Both the position numbers and the translations under genes were made by a program. Positions 48,101-57,100 of a stretch of 64,000 bases of DNA are shown here, one piece after another; the first letter of the stretch is position 1; each line of letters starts with the position of its first letter. Source of the stretch: Holacanthus passer. Its lineage: Eukaryota; Chordata; Actinopteri; Pomacanthidae. The stretch covers positions 1,116,001 through 1,180,000 of the forward strand of contig JAFREQ010000037.1 of assembly GCA_025331565.1 (NCBI GenBank), given 5' to 3'. Below the pieces are notes generated by a model, which was not told where the DNA came from, searched no databases, and saw only the letters and a list, made by a program, of their open reading frames with translations.

Positions 48101-51100
48101 CTTATCTGGCATAACCCTACATTTAAAATCAATAAACAACTCATCCACTTCTCTGAATGGTAACGGAGAGGAGTAACCAGCCTGGGGCACCTTTTCAGTG
48201 GCAGCTCTCTCATGACCTTTGACCTTCTCAAACAAACATACTTACTTACTTTCTCTCCATGGCGATACTGTTTCAATACTAATAGACAAATAGACATCAG
48301 AATTGGATATACTGTACATCAATCAGACATCCATTGGCAAACCATATGCAACAATACATTCTCCATGTCATACAACTCAAAAATTCAACTAATTCAACAG
48401 AAGGTCATGGAAAAGCTGCAGCATCCCTCTCCCCCCCACCATCTCTCTTTTACGTGATCTCTCCTCATTTACAATCTCACAACATCTCCAAACTTTCATC
48501 TTAATAGCATTAACTGAGGCCAGGAAAACAATATTACTCAATTGGAGAGGCAGAACAAAAATATCAATAAGCCATTTGCTCAATCTGTTAACAGAACACG
48601 CAAACCTAGAAAAGCTCATATCAACCCCAAAGGACAATCTAATCACATTCCATAACACCTGGTCTCCTTTCCTGCAGTTCTTCAAGAGCTGATTCCTTTC
48701 TACATTGCATCACTCACACAGATCTTCCCAACCCCAATATGACAACTCAAAACAACAAAATAACCCAGGATATTGTTGATCCCCAGCCATGCACCCTTTT
48801 TTGTTTATGTCTTAATGACTTTGTGTTCTGTTGTTATTCTTTACTACCCACCTGTGGTATGTCCACATAAAAACTAACCAATTCAGAGCACGTGTAAAAG
48901 ACAGAAGCGTGTGTGGCAGCCACTATGAAATTATTTGGACACGCATTCAGACACACACTGTCTTGAAACATGCTGACAGAACAGGACAAGGTGCATGCCA
49001 GCGTGCAAGAGGAGGGAAACTCGGTGCAGACGGCCAGGGCCGGAAGTAGAGTCCAATTAGTGTTTCATTAGTGTGTTTACTCTGGTCCGCCCTGGGCTGG
49101 ATTAAACACTCCTCTTTGCTGTCTAAAGCCATGTGGTGCTCTGGAACGTGTGTGCTGGCCCTTCTTCACACACCTTGCAAACCGCATTCAGCCCAGCAGA
49201 CAGATGTGGTCAGGTCAATGGAGGTCTCTGAGAGGGAGAGATTCGTCTTCCCAGTGCTGCAGTATAAGGACTAGAACTACACTGAAATCCCAGCAGACAG
49301 TTTTATCAATATAATCTCTACATAGTCTGTCAAGCAGACAACAAAACTCCAGAAGGTCAGTCAGTGCAGGGCTGTTGGGAATTTAGTTTCCTTTTACTTG
49401 GGTTTTCTATGGATAAAGTTTGTGTTTCTGTGGGTGGTCTTTCCTTTCTTCAGCCATGGTGACTTTGGCTGGTCGTGTTAACTAAGCAATCTGAAAAGGT
49501 CTGCGCTCTTGGATCCAGCCTTGCTAAAAAAAAAAGTAGAATGAAGCTCATGTAGCTAAGGTAAACAGCACCAAGGGCAAAATCTTCAGTCAGACATTGG
49601 GAGGCGGCAAATGGGGTGGTTGTTTCTAGATTATATTATTAATTATTTTCTAAAGCTTCTTATTATGTTGGAGTTATGCGATTATATTGTTTACGTGTCA
49701 CTTTGTCGAACATCACTTTTAATTGTCGCTGTAACTGATTTTTTCCGCAGGTGCCATCACCGGACCGTTATCTCAACTCAGTACTTTCGTTCGTGGTTCT
49801 GATTATGTGGCTTGTAATATAAAGGTTAACAAGAAAGTGACCTTTCAGTTCTGGTGTCATATCTTGACATATATAACTACCTTATTGAATCTCCAAGCAA
49901 AGTAATCTGCACGCTGTAAGCACACTTTATTTTGCTGTTTTGGTTGTCTGTCCAATGTGTAATCTTTTATACAGCAGAACAAACTTTGAACACAACAATG
50001 ACAAACTAGCACCTTATAAAGTTGTCAATGTGAATGTGTTAGCAAACTGATACCCATTTAGTCATATGTCAGCGTTGTGTTTCTGGCTACCAGACAAGTT
50101 TAAGTCCAATATTCTTGCTCATATTAATTCTGTTCTGGTCTCCACCAACTCTTGAGGGAAATCTGGCTATTTCAATGTTAAATGCTTCCCTATGTTCACT
50201 AGCTAGCTGAACAACTTTCTTTCTTGGTCATTTGGTGTTGAACGGGTAGCGTACAGTGTGTTTATCAGAGCTTTTTTTGCTGCCAACAGCTGGTTTCTGC
50301 AGCTGGAAATGAGGGTTATGAGAGCAGTGAGACTGCATCAAACTGTTAAATTGCAGGCCATAAAACCAAAACAACCAGCTTAAAGACACTATAAAGTTCC
50401 GCGGGGCTGAGACAAACTGCAGAGTCGGCTATTCATTCGTACTATGAGTGACTCTTTTCACATTCACAAATATTAGTTTGACCCCACAGTTAATATAAAA
50501 GTATTGATTACTGCAGTTTTAACTACCCAATTTATTTCCTGTACAGGATCCAAACAAACTGCTGTTGTTGCTGCTGTAAAGTTAAAATACACACTTTGCT
50601 CTGTGCCAGAGATTTTTCCCCACAAATGAGTGAGAGTGTAGAAGCTTTCATAAGTGTGTTTTTATAGGTTTGACATTATTGCATTGTATCATTTGCCAAA
50701 ATTATCTTTCATCTATCTATCAAAATGATTCATCTATGTAGAAACGTGTCAACTTTGCTTCACAGTAAAAACCAAGAACTCTTAAAATTGGCTTATCTTG
50801 ATGGTGGCATGATAGAAACTTCACCCAGCCTCCCTCTGAATTCCCAGCTCCGACTGCAGTTCTGGATCCACAGCTGCTGTCGGCCTCAAGCAGCCAACAG
50901 GAAGCGGAGCATTAATTTGTGTCTGACCCTGAAGGAAACCTGAGAGAGATGCCATTATCTGATGTATGGCACTACACCACACCAATCAGTGGCAAATAGG
51001 CCCTGGAGATCCAAAGTACACTGCCAGAACACAGATACAATCCTCAGCTGGCGGTTTGAATTATCGCTCCTGTCTGTATTTTGATGTCTGGAATTCGGCA

Positions 51101-54100
51101 GCTAATAAGGAAAGACTAAAAGAAAAGGATAATTAAGATAAAACTGACAGCCAAATGATACGCACACATGCATCAAGTCGTGTCAAATTCATTTCTGCAG
51201 CCGTTAACTACAGTTGCCGTCTCAAACGGCTGCACATGCCCACATTTTATAGAGGAATTGAAGAGTGGAAACAAATTGCGTATACACAAACTGCTGTGTT
51301 ACAAGATGCTGTAACTTGGAACAAATCATTCACACAGACAGGAAGTCCCGCAGTAATATATGAAGTGCTAGGAGGTGTTCTGCTGGAAAGTGTGTGGTCC
51401 ACCCGGAGACTCGGCCATAAATCTCTATCCCATAATTGAGAATAGAGTGCACCTTGCTAGACTTTTTCCCCTGAGCTGCTTCAACAAGAGCTGGAGCATG
51501 AAGAAGACAAGGAGGGAGGCCAAATACTGGCTGTTGTTTGGCTCTCTGGCACGTTTATTCTGACTTTCTGTTTAGACCAGGCTCCGTAATAATGGTCCAG
51601 ATAATAACTTATTTCATCAAATTGAATTGTTTCTCATCTAATTTGCATGCACTAATCCCACAACAGGGTATTCTTTTTCAATTCCTTTAATTGCCAGTGA
51701 GACAAAACTGCCCCGTGCCACTCTGATGAGGAGCAGTAAGTGGTGTGCAGGAGAGAAATAAGCTTCAAATGTGTTTCTTCCTCGCTTCCAATTGCTGCTG
51801 GCAAGGTTCAAAATCAAGCATTTTTTCACTCCAGAGACCAAAGGAACAGCTTAATCAATAAAGATCAATAAAGAGCGTGGCCTTTCCCTTTAGTTACTCA
51901 CATGTGGGTGATTTTCCTCAGGCTGTAGAACGAGTGCCTCTCCAGCCTCTGCAGCGTCACGTCCACCGATATATATCTACAAGAAATACACAAAGCTTAC
52001 ACCGAATCTAACATACAAACTGCCTTATTGCAATATCAATATAATGTTTTTTAACCATCTGTCTAACTTATAAGAATGAAGGTACTGTGCCAGCGTGCAA
52101 GAGAAATAGAAGACCTGTTTTCATAAATGAGTTTGAGTGTGTGGCTCTAAAAATGATCCAACTCTTTCCTGAATTTATCAACCCACCTTGTCTAAAGCCT
52201 CCAAAGTCACGGGTAATTTTACAGGTATGCACCTCACATATACATTACCCAGTCATCAGTCACTCCGCTCCCATTTGTTATTACTTGGTAACAAGTATGC
52301 TCTTTAAATAAACCATGAACTTAGCACTAGAGCTTTCCTTATAAATGACTTACTTAGAAGAAGAAAAAACATATAGCATATTCTGTTTACACTTACAATA
52401 AAACACACCTCAGAATTCACAAATCTGACTGACATTCTGTCGATCATTTTATCTGGATAGACAACAAAGATTCAATAGAAACTTCTGCCTGTGAGCGCTC
52501 ATGCCTGTTTGAAGCTTACAGAAAACCACCTCCGTCTCCCTTCATGCATGACTTGGACGCAGATGTCGGACTCAGCGGCTGGGGATCATGGCTCAAATGT
52601 ATATTTTACCTCTACACAGAGACTTCACCTCTACCGGGAGTCTAAAATCACCACACGCCCAAAGAGCTGTGCTGGGATACCGAGCCAATGTCCAAGCCCT
52701 GCTGTGGTTGAAGGACCAACATTCCTATTGAAGGAACACATTAGCTCTTCCAGCTGTGATTAGGAGCTGGTGGTGACACTAAACAGAGAGCATATCATCT
52801 GCTTGGGTGGGAGACAAAAAGGAAAGGGGTGGGCAGTCTGGGACAGGTTCCTACTTTTTTAAGCAAAGCAGTTGAAAGACCACAGGTGGATGAGAGTGAT
52901 GAAAAGTGCGTGAGCCTTGAATGGAATAATCCCACCGAATAAATTGCCACTCACATCCTTGAGACGTTGACCATGCTGGAAAAGGCGTCTGCTGGCACGG
53001 TTGACAGACGGGTCTCAAAAAGCCATCTGGTTAAGAAATAAAGACGGACATTTCAGTTGTCACAAACACATTTTACTCACAATATCTTTGTCTTCATTTG
53101 CAAGGTGTTCTTGGACATTTGTAAAGGAATTGTGTGGGAAATAGGCTTGTCTGTCAAAAATGAACAAAATTTGCCTACCAGCACCTCAACAATTACTACA
53201 TTAAATCCTTTATCTGTAAAAAGAAATCTTAGTGTGATAATGACATATTATGATTTTATGAAGGGTAATGTGACTATTTTCTGGTCTGAAGTACTTACTG
53301 GAATGCTGATTCACTGACAATTGCTCTTGGCCAAGAAATAGTCTGCAACATAACCCATAAATAAAATGACAGATTGTTGTTTTTACACTGCAGTTTTGTA
53401 CAGACCAAACAAAGGATCTATACTTTGGACAGAGTAGACTCATATTTACGTACTCATATGAGTGATATCAATCTTCATCTAAATTGCAGCAGAAATTCCC
53501 AACAGTTTCTTCGGTGGATGAGACTAAAATCTGATACTTGAAAATTATAATGACATTCAATGTGGCGTTCTGGAAATGCTTAAGATTCTCTTTGCAATGT
53601 AAGTGCTTCTCTTATCAAAACTGAATTTCACATATAGATTCTTTACAATTGTCCAATAATTCTAGACAAAAAGAGACAAAGAGGACAGTGTGCAGGTGAG
53701 AGAGGAGAAAAAATGGGAAGACAGATAATGGCCCAACAATGATAAGTTTTAGAGTCAGATGAAAGGTTGCTTTGAAGCAAATGGTGAAACAGACCCCCCT
53801 ATTCTAGGAACACGGGAAAAAAACAAAGGCTTGGACCTGACTGGACCTGAGCTGGAAGCCAAATCAAACAATGTCTGGGTCTGTTTAGGACAATGTTTCA
53901 GAAAGTAAAGTTAAGACCAAAGTGTGCGAAACACAGGCTAAAATGGACCTTCACATTGTTCAAGGTAAATTAGTACCCAATGTTACAGGTACACTGTAAA
54001 ACCAAGGGTTAAGTATTTAGAATCTGATCTATACTTAAAGGTCAAAACTTTATTTTGAGTAAATATTTTTTAAAAATATTTAATACTAGAAATAATTTGA

Positions 54101-57100
54101 CATTTGGGAAATAAGCATTTTTGCTTTTGCTTAGCGTTAGATGAGAAGATCAATACTATTCTCATTTCTGTATGGTAAATATGAAACTAAAGCCAGAGAT
54201 GGTTCATTTAGCTTAGCATAAAGGCTAAAAGCTGGGTGAAACAGCTAGTCTGGCTCTGTCCAAAGGTAAAAAAAAAAGACCTATACCAGCACCTCTAAAG
54301 CTGGTATGTGGATTTCGTCACCTTTGGACGGAGCATTCTAGCTGCTTTGTGCTTATTAAACTAACTCTAACTGTAGATTCATATTTTACATAAAAAAATG
54401 AAACTGATGATCTTCTCATCTAACTCTCAGCAACAAAAGCACATAAGCATATCTCCCAAAATATCTAACTTTTTCTTTTAGAGTACCATGATGGTACTTT
54501 GATCACTACTTCGATATTGAAAATGTGTTATTTCTTTCCTGTGATCTTGCTGCAGATTTTGTTGTGCTGGATTTGGGAATCACTACATGATAATAGCGGA
54601 AAGAGATTAAGATGGTAGCCACGTGTGTTGATGTCATGTTGTATTGCACGGCCACCCTGCAGCAGGATGCACATTCATTGTTTGCTCCGCTGCATCCTGC
54701 CTCGACTGGCAACAGTGCATGCATCCATTTGGAAAAGCGACTGAGCCAAAGCCACCATCTTCATGTGCCTTTGGTTCATCAGGGGAACAATAGACTAATT
54801 CAGAGGCTGAGATCTGGCCTGTGAGTCAGAATCACGCTCACATGGGACATGGGGGGGGGGTTAGTCAGTCAGTAGACACGGGAGCACAGCACCCTGCACA
54901 CGCTTTGACAAACTCAAACAAACAGAGGGACACAGAGCAGACCCCGACACCAAACACCCCTGTCAGAACTGCGGTGTTTCGCCGCCGCGCTCAAACACAA
55001 ATAACCAGCATGCATTTTCCCTCAGGACCGTGTGGAGAAGACCAATGAGCCCATGTGAGAGGCTTGAGGAGAAAAGTACTCCGTCAATTTGTCATTTTGG
55101 ATAGAAACCTGAGAAAACAAACAGGTTGGGAATTGAGTTTGAAGTGGGCAGAAGCCACATAATTCATAATATTGTCAGCAATGGATTGGCAACATAACTG
55201 TGTTTACTATGGCTCTGTCACATTTCGATGTGTAATGGTCTTTGGTGTCTAGTTGAGAGGGTCAGTTACATATTCTGCTGCACATTTCAACCTGCACTTT
55301 CTCCAGTGTGGTTCAATGTAAACTACTATCATGTAGATACCGCCTCTATAAAAAAACGTCCTCTCAGTCAGAGTCTGCTTGGATGCACTGCAGTTATTAT
55401 TTTACTTCATTTTTCTATTCCGATCTCATATCCTATGAGTGTGGGAAGAAAAGGTGATGCACAGTGATTCATCTTCTAACTTATTTTCATTCTAGGTTTC
55501 ATAAAAGATTAACTTCCTATTTGTCTTCTAATGAAAACGTGAGTTAATTATTGCAGAATGTGAAGTAACAGTGGCAATTTCCATTACACGATCCATCGGT
55601 ACAAATTAATAGCTGGGAAACAGTCAGTATTTCCACTAATCTCAGCTACAGCTCGGGATGTTCAACGTCCCGCTTCTTATTTTACAATTAATCCCAGTAC
55701 TCATCTGTTACCATTCAGGGAACAGCATTATAATTTCACTCATCAGTCAGTTTTATTCAGATTCAGATTACTTTATTGTCCATTAAATTTCCACAAAATG
55801 GAATTCATCCCTCAATCTCTCATCTAATAGAGGAGACAACAATATCACGAGTTATCACAAGTTTAAACTCCAATCCAAAAATTCTGAGGTTTTTGAAAGA
55901 CTGGAGCTGCTGTGTTTTTCCCTCTTTCCCTTGAAGTCTTTTTTTCCTCTTAATTATTCTCAAATGGAACTCTCTGGGTGTTTGAGAAATGTGCTGTAAA
56001 AGGTAAATATTGTATTTGAATGCATCGTCCAGACACGGTCGGGAGTCACGCTACGCAGGCTTTAAAGCGTGTCTGTGCTTTCCTTTCCACCTCTCTGACT
56101 CGCAGTGACACATGGAGTAACCTCTACAAGTACGCACACACGCACACAAAGGACTCCAAACTCTAAGTAGCCACATATGCACGCTCACACACAAACACTC
56201 GCAGATGTCTGCTTTGCATTCACATTTTGTTTTGTGAGTAGAACCTTTACACATTTTCCTCCACAAACGAGTTTTTAACCAAACGCTTATGAATTAATGC
56301 AGAAAGGTACAAAGTTTTTGTCCATAAATTTCAAAATTATTGTACTAATAAAGAGGGGTTTTGAAAGTCACTTGAGAGTACAAACCTCCACCAACGTTGA
56401 AAAAAGGTTTTAAATGGAATAGTTTTAGGAAACACACTTATTCGCTTTCTGGCAGACAGTTAGATAAGTAGATTCATATCACTCTCCAGACAGAAAGTAT
56501 GCATCTTATCATGTCGCTCAAAAAGCAGAAAATATTTCCCAAAATCTTGAACTTTTCTCGAGTTCCTTTCAAGTAAAATTTGAGTTGAATTTTGATGCTG
56601 CCAAACATGAGTCAAGTATCTATCTATCATAATCTTTCCAAGTCTTGGCCACTGCAAAAATCTCATCAATTTTTCATTGGTCCAATTCTTGGAAATCTGT
56701 AATGAGGGTTTTGCAATCTTATGCTGGCAGACTAACAATCCAAAACTCAATTGAAACAAAAGACCAGTAGCCCAAATGAACTGACAGGCGGGCGTGGCTG
56801 GAGTCAGAAGGACTGGGCCGCGCTGGCCTGACTGGGGCAGCAGGGTCAGTCATTCCTCAGTGTGTGTAGAACAAAATCAAACTTCCTCACGCCTCATCTG
56901 CTGGAACATCCCGCTCAATACACAGTCTATTTCTGGCTTATCTGGCAGATATTTTTATCAGGAGGGGTGACAATCCGGTGATTGGTGGCATGCTTTCATG
57001 CCTCTCTATCCTCCTGGAGGGCTCTAGGTAAACTCTGGGCAGGAATGTGAGGAAATTGTAGGGGACATCGGGGCACGTGGACATGTGAATTGGGGCAGTG

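Larger units (their letters stand above)
45558..51901 (-). other. tshr: tshr intron 3 (6.3 kb)
   Basis: Contains the decayed LINE at 46137-48780 in antisense orientation, and a TGTATGTA-rich patch at 45640-45900. From 48800 to 51900 the sequence is unique with no supported gene. Confidence 0.7.

Noticed and set aside
54830..55048. 75-residue frame in tshr intron 1
   Set aside because: Low-complexity, no family resemblance, no splice context.
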